Shown one piece after another: positions 11,225 through 25,409 of a stretch of 64,000 nt of DNA (positions within the stretch are counted from its first letter, which is position 1; every line of letters begins with the position of its first letter). Origin of the DNA: Diaporthe sp. PMI_573 (lineage: Eukaryota > Ascomycota > Sordariomycetes > Diaporthales > Diaporthaceae); assembly GCA_021399435.1 (NCBI GenBank), contig JAJTUP010000016.1, forward strand, positions 124,001-188,000, written 5' to 3'. The notes under the pieces are model-generated. The model was not told where the DNA came from. It saw nothing but the letters and a program-made list of their open reading frames with translations, and made no database searches. The position numbers and the translations under genes are program-made.

Positions 11225-12732
11225 TCACCCAAACAGAATGCATGCAGTGCTCCTTTGAGATCGACCTTGATGTTTGGTCTCCCAGTATTCACAAAGATGC
11301 CTTCTGACAAGCCCAAAGTGTCGCATATTGAAACGCTTCTCGAGGGAACGGAGCTTCGTTGTAATTCGATCGCGTGGGACAGCATTCTCGTCACCGAGTT
11401 CCTTTGCAATGATGCCAATGGGCCAAAGCGTCGACGTCTCATATACAGAGCCATCTGGAAGCTGTTCAAGTAGCTCTGTGGCCCGTAAAGCAAGATCGCC
11501 GGCCCGGGCGATATCGGAGGGCTCCAATCCGTGTGACTGTGCGATTTCGGCAGGTGCTTGTCGTAGCCTTTGTTGTCGGTACACCATCGCAGCAACTCGA
11601 TAGAGCTCAGATATCGTCTGCTTGTCTTCGAAATCTTCGAGCCTGCCGTCATTGCCTCCTCCGGGACCCCGGCTCAGAGCAAGACTCGGCACCCAATCCA
11701 AGCTTCCTTCCCAAGAAGCGATCTCGTCCTCCGTCACGCTCAAATCGCCGGCACTAAGTCTTGCGATGAGGCGTGGAAAAGTAAACCTTCCAGGTGATGT
11801 CGATCCAGCCGATTTCACATTTGAGACACCGTCGTCGGCAAGATAAAAACCTGACAATGTAGGAGCCTCCAGGGACGTGGCACGTACGAGGTCATTGTAA
11901 TAGAAAAGCGCGGTCAAGAACCTCAGAGTATGAGACCCGGGAGCATTTTCATCAGTGGTGCCCTCTTCTTTCCAGACGTTCAAGTCGGGGTATTGTTGTA
12001 ATGATCGTGCAAAGAAGTGGAGATGAGGTGTCCAGTTTTGCTGTCCCTCGCCGGCGAGCTTCTCGTATAACAAAAGAAGGACGCAGCTCGCCAAAAGGAA
12101 GGTAATATCCAGCTGGCTTTGGCTCTCTTTAATCAGGAGACCCCTACAGCCTCTTAAAGCCTTGTTCCGAAGTTTTAGCATAGTGGTTTCCATGGCAAAA
12201 TTCTCGTTCTCCCAACTCTGCACGGCGCTGAGTGCGAGGAGGCAGTCTAAGACGACGCGACTTTGTGTCGAGAGAGGAAGTAAGATGCTGAGAAAAGGGT
12301 TGGTTGGGCCTGAGAACGCTGGGTATGTCCTGGAGAAACGCTGTATGTAGCGATTGAGCAGGAAAGAGTCTGTTGCGCTGAGGTCGAAGGCCCAGGAAGA
12401 CAGGCGCGGACCGAATGAAGCTGATTGACCATACTGTAGCGTCTTCGAATCCTCGCTGTAACGTGTTCCAGGTGTTGTTTTTATTGCGGCTCTCACAAAC
12501 CCTCTTGGAGGTCCTCGCCTCTTCATGCCTACTCTCCGCCTGTCGTCCTCCCACACTAACGTGATTTTGCGTTCACATTGAAGATTCAATCGAGTACAAT
12601 TCGCACATGGGGTTTGCGAACTATCACATTTCTTCTTTCTATAATGTGTCAGTGTCGTGTTTTGGCTTGAGGTGCGTCAACCTACCGTTTCCTGCACGTC
12701 CAGCATCCATCTCGCGATCGCCTCTGCTGCAT
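11225..12732 (-). CDS. Zn2Cys6 transcription factor (486 aa)
   Basis: A 47-nt first exon (12686-12732) is joined by a 47-nt intron to a long second exon (11225-12638). The intron lies inside the zinc cluster: CWTCRKR is joined to KKKCDSSQTPCANC and then LNLQC, giving C-x2-C-x6-C-x6-C-x2-C-x6-C. The rest is the helical fungal-specific activation region (STQSRVVLDCLLALSAVQSW; repeated leucine-rich segments), as in Fungal_trans_2 regulators. The length is normal. The gene converges on the dioxygenase with only 117 bp between stop codons and is a candidate pathway-specific activator for the dioxygenase and the MFS transporter (inference from position). Confidence 0.9.
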
Positions 12733-15028
12733 TGTGAACAAAATCGTTGTGACAATGTTGAGGCGAGAAGATGTTATGCAAGCTATTGATGATGAGATAT
12801 ACGGTGGTAGTCGCCGGGGAAATGCGGGGTTTCCGGCAAAGCAACCGCCCACTTAAGTCTTTCTGTCATCAACGATGGCTTGGCGTTTTGTTGACATGGC
12901 CGTAACTCTGACTATCGACATTATTTGGACGTTGTAGTATAAAGCAGTACACTCGGTGAAACGCTAACACTTTGGCAGAAAACAGAGCGACTAACGTTGC
13001 CCTCCAGTGCTCAAGAAGCTAGTTCAGGAACAATGAGAATCCCCTACACTAACGATCGCTTTCTCCGGCCTAAAGTGAGGGCGTTCATACGCAGACTACG
13101 TATTTGACTTGAATGAAGAGAAACCGAGATATGAGGAGTGATAAGCGTTGGGAGCATTCTCCCCAAGCCTGAATTGGTCGACAACTACGTCGAAAGGATC
13201 ATCGTCAGGACTTCTGTAAAGTTTGGAATAAGCACTCCTTGGCTGACTGTCCGTAGTGTTGCATAAGAGTGATGCGTGAAAAGCCGGAGGAGGATAAACT
13301 ACTACAAACAGGACCGACCCTTGAAAATAGTATCAATACTGCAAAGCGGAAAGTAAATCAATTATCATTATTATTCCAAACATTATAGAGTGTGCTTCAA
13401 GCAGTTACTGCACACTTGGACAGATCAGGTCCGTTTTTACCAAATCGGACAAGGACATGATCTCGCCTTCTGAATACTTTACATGATTGAAACGTTCTAG
13501 TGTCCCATGCCATGCATTCACGGTCGTTGATTAATACCATTCACTGACCACCAACATGCCATTTACCAGATGATGTTGCGAAGGATTGTCACTAGCAAAA
13601 TATGCCTCGGTACGGATTCCAAAGTCCGAACGAGGGCCGCTAAGGACCGTGGCCCATAGAATCCTCCGGTCCGCTTCCGTGCTCCTTACTAAGTAAATCG
13701 GGACGGCCGCGCAGATGGTAGACGCCCAGCTGGGAGATGAAGAGAGACGGGCAACATCGTATCTTCTGCGAAGCTCTTCAACATTGGAATTTGCAATCAT
13801 ATCTCATCCCACAGGTATTGCAGTTTTATGTGATAGCTTCTAGCTGTTTTATTTCAATGTAAATCATTTTATGTGGGGCTGAAGTTTTAAAGCTGGGTTT
13901 TGAGCACGTTGAGCTTCGGATAAGGTTGGCCGGCTTTCTCCACCCAGCGACTGACAGGTCACGGTAAAAGGCTCCGCAAGGGCACAATTCGACTACACAG
14001 CCACATGGTCCAGTCACTTCTTGAGCCGAACATCCACAAACGCTTCGAGTGTGATCCAATCGCGTATAAGCAACCGAGCTGAACACGGTAAGACCAATCC
14101 TCTCCTCCATCACTCGCTTCCCCTTCACGCCAGGCTCTTGAAGAGCTGTTCAGTACTGCCACAGCTCGGAAAGACCGTGTCCTGAGCAAATTGGGGTCTA
14201 ACACCAATAATTACTTCCCCATCAAAGCCATTCGTAGGTCCCAGAAGCTGATACTGAATTTTAGGTTAGGCAGAATCAATACTCAACGTCTTGTACTTCT
14301 CTACTGCCAAAGAGATGTACCCGTCCTGGGACAAATGGATGGCATGGAGGGGAGCTGGTACATGTGAAAGCCCGCATGGAAATTGGGTTATTGTGTGTCT
14401 CAACCTGCCCACCCGCGAATTCTACTGGGCCGCTGGGGCCGGTCTATTGTTATGGTACGGGCCTAATGTTCTCACATGGGTCTGCGATACATACGTCCGT
14501 CTGTTGGCCACCCGCCCTCATAATCGTGGGAGACCTGCCTAAAGCCGTCACCAATATTGAAGGCTTCTGCTATTATCAGAATCTTCCCAAAGGGTTAAAA
14601 ATTTACTTCCATGGAGATGGGAATAGGTAGTGACTGTGGGATGGGAAAAGTTTAGGCTGGCTAGAAGAAACGAAGTCAGCGAAGCACGTCCGGTCGAGGA
14701 ATGAGGTTCTCCTCTTTTGATGTCACTTGGAGGCCTGGGACGGAGAAGGACACCACAGATCCTTAGCAAGTCGACAAGCTATGCCTGGAGCAGTAATGAC
14801 AACTAGATTCAGCACAGAACGGCATTGTAAAGCCCCGAGACCGGCTCTCGTGTTCAGGAGACACCGATGTATGAAGAGTACGGAAAGCCTTCTTCGATAT
14901 CTGGTACTCCTGCCTCATTATCCCGCCCCTCAAGCTTAGCATTTCATCCATTGTTCTAGAAACACCTCACCGGCCTCCAGCTTCTTGATCAATCAAGCCG
15001 TCTTGAAACTCCCACCAAAATCTGCACC
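12733..15028. other. Mostly gene-free stretch
   Basis: Apart from the weak 13531-13800 frame I see no convincing gene. Frames at 14291-14542 and 13826-14207 are short and unlike known proteins. The AT-rich part around 13330-13400 has no obvious repeat. Confidence 0.4.
13531..13800 (-). CDS. Short hypothetical protein or gene remnant (89 aa)
   Basis: An ATG-started frame of 89 residues (MIANSNVEELRRRYDVARLS, later FGIRTEAYFASDN and LVNGMLVVSEWY) has a protein-like residue pattern, as in the terminal part of a cytosolic enzyme, but I do not recognise the family. No splice partner upstream was found. It may be the surviving last exon of a decayed gene. Confidence 0.3.
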   Translation of the reverse strand: MIANSNVEELRRRYDVARLSSSPSWASTICAAVPIYLVRSTEADRRILWATVLSGPRSDFGIRTEAYFASDNPSQHHLVNGMLVVSEWY

Positions 15029-15994
15029 ATGTACCACCCCAAACTCATCACACTAGCCCTCGCGGCTGCTACGGACCTGCCGGCCATGGCAATGCTCCCT
15101 TAGGAGAAGCGTTCTGAGTCTGCTGTCGACCTCGGAACCCTCCAAGACATGAACAGCTTCTTTGAGCTCCTGGGACTCGACAGAAACACAACCTGGGAGA
15201 CCATCGAAGAGCCTGAGACGCACGACTGGGCCACGATTGCGGCCGAGGACGACGCGAGGGCCGCTGCAGCCACGAGCGCTGCCTCGACGCCTGAGAATAT
15301 CGGTCTTGCCACCCGCCAGGAGGCGAACTGCGCGGAAACGACCGCCTTCACCCGCGTCTTGTGTGACAACATGCCCACCCGTGAGGCATGGTGGGCTACC
15401 GGTGGCGCCCTGGCCGTGTAATACGAGCCGGACGTACTGATCCGCTGGACCGATGCCATTGCGCATGTCATCGTCACTGCGCGAAGCATCCGTTAGATGA
15501 GGGATGACAACACGCTGAGACGGCGAGCCGGCGAGGCCAAGCAGTACAAGTTCTCCGTGCCCGCCGCGCTTAACTCGTCTGAAGGTGCCGTCGCCGCCCG
15601 CTCCATCACCAATGAGGACGGCAGCGAGATGTCCTTCGTCAAAACCTATATTTTCGAGGAGGAGACGGGCATCGTGCACTACCAGGGCACCAGGGCGGCC
15701 CTGGCCGTGGAGGAGCAGTTGCCGTCGACGCTTCGCGGCTTGTCGCCCGAGAAGCGCCAGACCCGCGAGTACAGTATCGTCATCCAGGCTACGGCGCTGT
15801 CCTCCGCCACCACCCTCGCGACCGAGAGCTGTGTCGGCAGCATGGTGAGGTGGCATGTAAACCGCGCCAGCGAGAGCAACCGCTTCAAATGCGTGCCCCT
15901 CGACAACCGCGGAAGCTGGAAGTTCGCTCTCCATGTCAACATTAATAAGGGTCATAACAACAACGGAGAAAAGGGCGAGTGCTGTGATTTCTAA
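15029..15994 (+). pseudogene. Secreted-protein gene inactivated by three in-frame stops
   Basis: One reading frame runs from the ATG at 15029 to a stop at 15992-15994. It is interrupted by TAG at 15101-15103, TAA at 15419-15421 and TAG at 15494-15496. It begins with a hydrophobic signal-like segment (LITLALAAAT), a Lys-Arg processing site soon after, and ends with a short Cys-rich tail (GECCDF); six Cys are visible. Protein-like sequence continues unchanged across the second and third stops, so introns are unlikely; all three stops could arise by C-to-T change of CAG or CAA codons. The family was not recognised. Codon third positions are GC-rich, unlike the flanks. The opposite strand is also open for 352 codons, but that reads as an antisense shadow. 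Confidence 0.65.
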
Positions 15995-16165
15995 GGGATT
16001 TCCCTGCGTGTGGATATTCAACCTTCCGTGAGCTGCGGGGGTACGCTCGATGTTTGCGGTCCAGAATGGACAATAATGGCTATTTATACACAATTGGCTA
16101 TGTAGAAACATAATTTAATTAGGCCGTGAAATAAAAACTCTTCGTATTCTCGCTGATATTGATAT

Positions 16166-17194
16166 TTAGGAATCGTCAAATGGAATCCCGAGATACCGTA
16201 GGTGACATGAGAAATTCAAGCGTGACCACGTATCCCTCTCAGCCTGGTCACGCAGCCAAACTAGACCAAGCATCCCAGCTGTGTTTGCACCCGCACCATG
16301 TCCTTCTGTATGGGTTCTGGGGATTAAGCAGATCCAATCCAGGGAGAAAGCAACATTGTACGCCCTGACATTACTAAACCTTGACTGCACCCTTCGCATC
16401 TCTTCCAATAAGCGGCAGTACGTTTTGAGGATGTATTCAGGTGTACTTTTCGCAAGACGAAAAACAAAATGCCGATACGGAACACCTTCGATGTGTGTCG
16501 AGATATCTGTATCAACCTTAGTTCTCTCAATCTTTCACCTAACAGTATAACGTACGAGAACCGAACAAAAAAAGACGCACCCGAGGCAGACTGGGCACGC
16601 TCGGTAAACAGTTCAAAGCAGTCGGGGTATGCGAAGACCTGCATATGTTTATGACCTTGAGACGAGCCCGCCTCAACTCCACAATTATATATGACCATTT
16701 GGGGGACCTTGGAGCCAAGGTTCTCCATTACTGCAAGTGCAGCCCGTATGTCGCAAAGATCCAAGTCATCCGTCTGTGGTGCAAAAAGGCGAGTATGAAG
16801 TACGTACGCCGGCCGATAGATGCAATGCATGCTCAGTTCGAGTATGTGATGCTTACCAACGGGGGTGACTACAAAATCAGGATCGGGTTTGAGAAACGGT
16901 CCTCCATGCCCTCGACGCTCAGGCGCATCCGGAGAGAGAATAGGCTTCTTCAACAAGGCGGCGCTGATCCGAAATTCGAACTATGCAAAACGATAAGTAA
17001 CGTGGTACTCCGCATCGTTTGCTATTAAGTCTGCAGCTTACTTTGAATCCGTTATCTTCTATGACTTCGCCCTTGGTTGGCTCGTAGAATAGTTTCCCTT
17101 GGGCGACGAGGCTATCAAACATTTCCAATGCCCTCGTGCCCACATCGCCAAGCGGGCCAATAGTTGACGTGTCTGCTTGGCTGCTGTGCTCCAT
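16166..17194 (-). CDS. ATP adenylyltransferase / Ap4A phosphorylase, APA1-APA2 family (290 aa)
   Basis: Three exons (17042-17194, 16581-16980, 16166-16485) are joined by introns of 61 and 95 nt (donors GTAAGC and GTGCGT). The protein shows KKPILSPDAPERRGHGGPF, ILELSMHCIYRPAYVLHT, FAPQTDDLDL, VIYNCGVEAGSSQGHKHMQV and a C-terminal domain containing SRFSNVRAYNVAFSLDWICL with a C-terminal LGLVWLR. The HKHMQ segment is the H-x-H-x-Q active site, whose middle His carries the AMP. The enzyme splits diadenosine tetraphosphate with phosphate to ADP and ATP in the cytosol. The N-terminus is somewhat short; the ATG at 17194 is the first in frame, with a GTG five codons upstream. It looks like an intact gene among accessory DNA, perhaps a paralogue. 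Confidence 0.88.
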
Positions 17195-18497
17195 ACTATT
17201 CCTGCGCACGGTGAAACGGTGGAACCAGCTATCTCCCGAACGATGCCAAAGACCTGCGAGTACCTTTGCTCCTCTCTAGGCAGAGGAGCCGAGTGCAACA
17301 GCAAAATCTACAGTGCTGACCAGAAACACGCCTTTGGGAGCAGGACTATTGAACAGAGCTCAATGCTCCAGTCGCTATTCATGGACACTTTCGATTGCAG
17401 TCACAGACAAGGTCCAAGTTGAAACGTTGATTGTCGTCAGTCCTACTCCGCCCTGCTGACTCCCGAGGTGAATCCCCCCTCACGTGGCTGCATACACGGC
17501 AACATACATCCACGCCCTGCCGTCGATGTAACGCTCGGGGACGGCGTCACGGAGCCCGTCACGGGATCGCCTTGAATATCTTGACCGGTGAGACGAGACT
17601 GTGACACATATCAGAATATAGAGTCAATGATACGATTTCAAGTTCAAGCCTCAACTTGGCGTGACGTACTTTTCCAGCATGTTGAAAGCCCATTACGTGG
17701 TGGCTGGATGCCGGTGTCCGTTGCTGCGCCCAGTCAAAGGGCCTTATTATGAGGACAGGGGTGTGTGGCGTCTCACAGCAAGAGAATCTGTCTGCAATGC
17801 TTCCATGTCAAGAATAGCAGCTGAAAGAACAAAAGCCCAGCTTGCGCAGTAATTTGGATGCCATTCTTGAACGTACAGTACAATCTAATGGCCTTCATCC
17901 AGCGCAATCATCACCACCGTCCAGGCCTGGTATCCGTCCATAGGGAATTGCTCGCCCTTAACAACTCGCAAAGTCAATGTAAAATATCTTGGATGTACAC
18001 GATCTGTTGTGACATTGCGTAATCATGATGCATCTTCGCAACCGCAACTATGGGCCGGGGGAATCCTTGCGGCAAGCCCCGCAGCCGCCAGTGCCCCGGC
18101 TGGCTCGAAGCTATCAAGCAGTGAGCAGAGGTCCAATCAATCGCTCAATGTATCCGGCGACTAATGTCGACTCCGCGGCCCCGTCAATTGATGACGTTCC
18201 CCTGGTGCAAGGCCTTTTTGCTAATGCTGCAAATTGCTGCTCATCTACTTCGTTTGAGGTGTTCGAGACGGAGATTGATGGAAACGAAAATACGACTGGG
18301 TCATGGAAAACTATAACAGGAGACCCTGGAATGGAGACCTTTCTCCAAGTCAGTCCTGTTTCATTGTATATGCTGGTGATCTTGCGAAATTTTACGAGGG
18401 AGCGGGCTTGTCAGAGAAAACTAAATCTTGGTGACAGTCTATGCATAACCTGATCGGCGAAGCCCGAACTTCCGCGCGATGTCAGTCGTGAGATCTT
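17195..18497. other. Intergenic, possibly decayed upstream part of the CorA-like gene
   Basis: No intact gene is seen. A 142-codon plus-strand frame at 18025-18453 precedes the CorA tail but shows no CorA motif and cannot be spliced to it with confidence. Confidence 0.35.
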
Positions 18498-18893
18498 GCC
18501 GAGAGTCGCAGAAGATGGCTTCGAAGCTACAAATCGCGCAAGGAGGTCGCGATGAATCTGGTATTCAATCTGGTGACTCAGCAGGACAGCGAGACGAGCA
18601 CTGACATCGCACGAGATACGAAAGATGACAGTGCTAGCATGAAGATCATTGCGGTTTTGACAATGGGTTTCTTACCCGCGACGGCAGTATCCGGGTTCTT
18701 TGGCATGGCGTTCTTCAATCTCTCTGACGACGGAGTCTTTCTGTCCTCAAAGATGGCGTGGCTGTTTGTCGCCACAACTGTACCTCTCACTTTGGGCATC
18801 TTCACTACTTGGACGTTCTGGTATAAGCTGGTTGATTTGCTACAACGCCAGCGAAGGGCCACGAAAGCACCAGACGTGGACTCAGATACATAG
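18498..18893 (+). pseudogene. CorA-like Mg2+ transporter, C-terminal fragment
   Basis: The frame reads WLRSYKSRKEVAMNLVFNLV, an SxD-ARDTKDD-type helix (TQQDSETSTDIARDTKDDSA), then two membrane helices: IIAVLTMGFLPATAVSGFFG followed by MAFF, and MAWLFVATTVPLTLGIFTTW. That is the helix-GM-helix tail of fungal CorA-like proteins; the canonical GMN loop is reduced to GM. An in-frame TGA lies at 18489-18491, just upstream of the readable part, and I could not find the large N-terminal cytoplasmic domain. The only in-frame ATG (18552) would give 113 residues. It is most likely a gene relic. Confidence 0.6.
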
Positions 18894-19831
18894 ATACAGC
18901 TATGCCTTAAGGCATGGTGGGGACGTGTTGAGACCGACTAATATAAAGCATCGCGATTCGGACGGGACACCATCGGCTTTGATTCATCTTCCAGGAGAGC
19001 CAGTTGTACTGCTCAAAGCGATCGAATTTGTTGGGCCCTGGAGATATAGACTTGGTCTTCTGCCGAACGGCAATATACCTTCTCGACCTGGGTCGTTCTC
19101 CCATATCCTAACATGCTGTGCTCGTGTGTCTGTTTGCTCGAATTTGCGCTACTCCAGTGGAGCATGAAATGTCTCGTAGCCTCGAGCTCCTTTTAAGTCT
19201 TTAAGCACACATCGATTACCGGATCCTGGGATCCATAGATACTTTGTAGACTAAAGTGTCAGTATGTAAGACATCCGATGCGGCGGGCGCGGCGGTGGCC
19301 CCATGTTTATATGGATAACACTTACTACCTAGGTGACCACAGCGCCATAGATATTTCCAGGATGGATTGAAATACCGATTGCCGTCAGTGCCGAACTTCA
19401 TCTATGCCGATGTTCCACGATATTTGGATATCTGCTGTGAATGGTGGCACTAAACTGTGTGACGTCAAGTTCCGTTCCAGCGAGATACTGTCTCCCCGAC
19501 TCATATAAAGTCCTGTCCCTCTTGGACTGCGGAAGATGATCAGCTCCTGATACCAAACACGAAGCAGCTCTGGCTAGTCTCAAGCCACGCGTATGCTAAC
19601 AGCACCGCTATGATTCAACCCGGTCCACCACGTCGGTGCATTTAATACACTAGGGCTAATTCGGAGTCGGTGATCTCATGAGCGACATCCCGTTTCCTTA
19701 CTTAGCCCACATGGGTATGATATCAATTGCACGTCCCCACCACTAAATATCTCTTCTCCTCGCTGCACAAAGAAAGGAAGTTGACCTGCGGAATTTCGAT
19801 CCTCAAAATCAAAAGAGGACCACGGAGGATC
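18894..19831. other. Intergenic, nothing recognised
   Basis: This is the upstream region of the aquaporin gene, with no frame of note. A CATATAAA-like segment (near 19500) and pyrimidine tracts are present, but no promoter is asserted. Confidence 0.35.
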
Positions 19832-20827
19832 ATGGCCCCCACACCCAAGGAGAGTTGGATCCATCGCGCTGCGAGCAATCCGCATGTGAAAGGTGGGAAT
19901 ATCAGCGTCCTGGGTAGCCATCTCGTGGCAGCCTCCGCCGAGTTCCTGGGAACTTTTTTCTTCCTCTGGCTGGCCTATGGCGGACAACTGATGGCCCTCA
20001 CCCAGGCCCCCGCCCCTACTAGGCAGAGCGGAGGTGCCAGCAGCGAGACGGTTGTGTTCATCTCCCTGATTTACGGTTTCTCGTTGCTTGTGAATGCCTG
20101 GGCATTCTACCGGATCAGTGGTGGGCTATTCAATCCGGCGGCAAGTCTCCCACCCCAAGGATGAGGCATTCAAACATTGGACTGACATGTGTCGCACATT
20201 CAGGTCTCTCTGGGTCTTAGCCTTTCTGGGCAGCTACCATGGATCCGAACGGCATTTCTCATACCTGCCCAGCTGCTTGCGTCCATGTGCGCCGGCGGCC
20301 TCGCCGCGGTGATGTTCAACAGCGAGATCTATGCCGTCAACACGTTGTTAGCAGCGGGAACGTCGACAGCGAAAGGCTTGTTTATTGAGATGTTCATGAC
20401 AGCGGAACTGGTTTTCGTTATTCTCATGCTCGCTGCTGAGAAGTCAAAAGACACGTTCCTGGCCCCGATCGGCATCGGATTAGCTCTCTTCGTTTGTGAG
20501 CTTACGGGTAAGTTCAGCACTTCCGCACCGTTCCAGCCATCCCGGAAGGCGAGCACAGTATATGAGTGCATGGGGGCGCTGACTTCAGTGACAGGAGTAT
20601 TCTACACGGGTGGTTCATTGAACCCTGCTCGAAGCTTTGGCTGTGCTGTGGCCGGGAGGAGCTTTCCTGAGTATCATTGGATATATTGGTTGGGGCCAGC
20701 TATGGGGGCTGCCCTGGCGGCTCTGTATTATCGCTTTGTCAAGTGGGCTCACTATGAAGAAGTCAACCCGGGCCAAGATAGTGCCGGGGCTGCAGAACTT
20801 GAAGACGCGAATCCCGGGGCTGTTTGA
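19832..20827 (+). CDS. Aquaporin / aquaglyceroporin (MIP family, 281 aa)
   Basis: Exons are 19832-20140, 20204-20507 and 20595-20827. Both signature loops are present: SGGLFNPA joined to VSLGL (first NPA), and YTGGSLNPARSFGCAV (second NPA with the selectivity-filter Arg). There are six hydrophobic helices, for example LVAASAEFLGTFFFLWLAYG near the N-terminus. The length is normal. Intron 1 (63 nt) interrupts directly after the first NPA and has a non-canonical GC donor (GCAAGT) with a CTGAC branch and CAG acceptor. Intron 2 (87 nt) is GT-AG (GTAAGT). The protein should form a water or small-solute pore in the plasma membrane. The ATG at 19832 was preferred to upstream non-ATG codons. It faces the terpene synthase locus tail to tail, with the small secreted gene between. 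Confidence 0.9.
20141..20203 (+). other. Non-canonical GC-AG intron in the aquaporin gene
   Basis: The donor is GCAAGT, which matches the strong consensus known for GC-AG introns. ACTGACAT serves as branch site 17 nt before the CAG acceptor. No GT donor nearby restores the NPAVSLGL frame. Confidence 0.75.
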
Positions 20828-21134
20828 GTTTGGAAAGCCCGATTCGTGAATTTTGAGAGAACACAATTCAATAGTACCTGAGATTATACATCTATTGAGC
20901 TCATATCCGTCATCTCCATGTGATTTAGATCATCCGCAGGGCATTTCGACATCACTGCGATGTCTTTTGGCGCCAATGACTGTATCAGAGTATTGACAAA
21001 TCATAGAATATTAGGTAGAAGAATAAATAGTGTTTAGGGTACGAGAAATATCTTTCAGCTCTGGTATGGCTTCGTATAGGCAACCCTAACCGGGCCTGGG
21101 CGCTCACCGTCGATAGGCAGGCGTAATCATGCTT

Positions 21135-21537
21135 CTATATACTATTCGACTCGTTGAATGGGTACACGAATGCGTCGGTGGCAACGCAGGGGTCCATGTG
21201 TTCTAGACGATAAATTTCGGCTTTCCTGTCTTTATAAACTGCATAGATCTCTATACTTGCTTCCAAAAAGACTTGGCAGGCTGAGAAGTGGATTCCAGTA
21301 GTGTTATCTAATAGATGAAACAGCTGCCAAAGGGTTGTTGGTCTATGCATTCAGAGTAGATGTACAGTAGAGATTCCATTTTCCGTTATGACTCTGGTAA
21401 TCCCTACGGATTAGAGAACAGAAATGACACTTGACATTATTCTGGTCGGGTCTAACAGGCTGCCGAATAAATGCGGGCCTCAAAACAGCCACCGTCATCA
21501 ACAGGCACAGCATCCGCTGTTTTCTCGTCTCACTCAT
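21135..21537 (-). CDS. Candidate small secreted protein (114 aa)
   Basis: Two exons (21366-21537 and 21135-21307) are joined by a 58-nt GT-AG intron (GTACAT donor, ATTAG acceptor, weak branch site) to give 114 residues. The start is basic followed by a hydrophobic run (RMLCLLMTVAVL), compatible with a signal peptide. It also has Cys residues in VKCHFC, FSACQVFL and MDPCVATD. No family was recognised. It lies 224 bp downstream of the terpene synthase stop. Support is frame continuity only; chance is possible. Confidence 0.4.
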
Positions 21538-21761
21538 CAAATCTCCTCTATAACTTTACAGGTTAATATGAATTCCTTCATACTGGGAAATTCTATGTAA
21601 ATAAACAACTAATACTATTTCAATCTCATGAAATTGTATTGAAGACTGGAAGTTGCGGTTCCCAGTCTATTACTTCCATTTTACAAATGAATGGCCGATG
21701 CAACATGCCAGCACGGTGGTTTGCTCGACACCCCCAGCTGGATACCTCAAGATATCTGGGA

Positions 21762-25409
<3,648 letters not shown>

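Noticed and set aside
15053..16111. 352-codon open frame on the minus strand
   Set aside because: It is antisense to the GC-rich secreted-protein pseudogene. Its composition (runs of Gly, Arg and His-Gly) is that of a shadow frame, whereas the plus strand has a signal-like start, a Lys-Arg site and a Cys tail.
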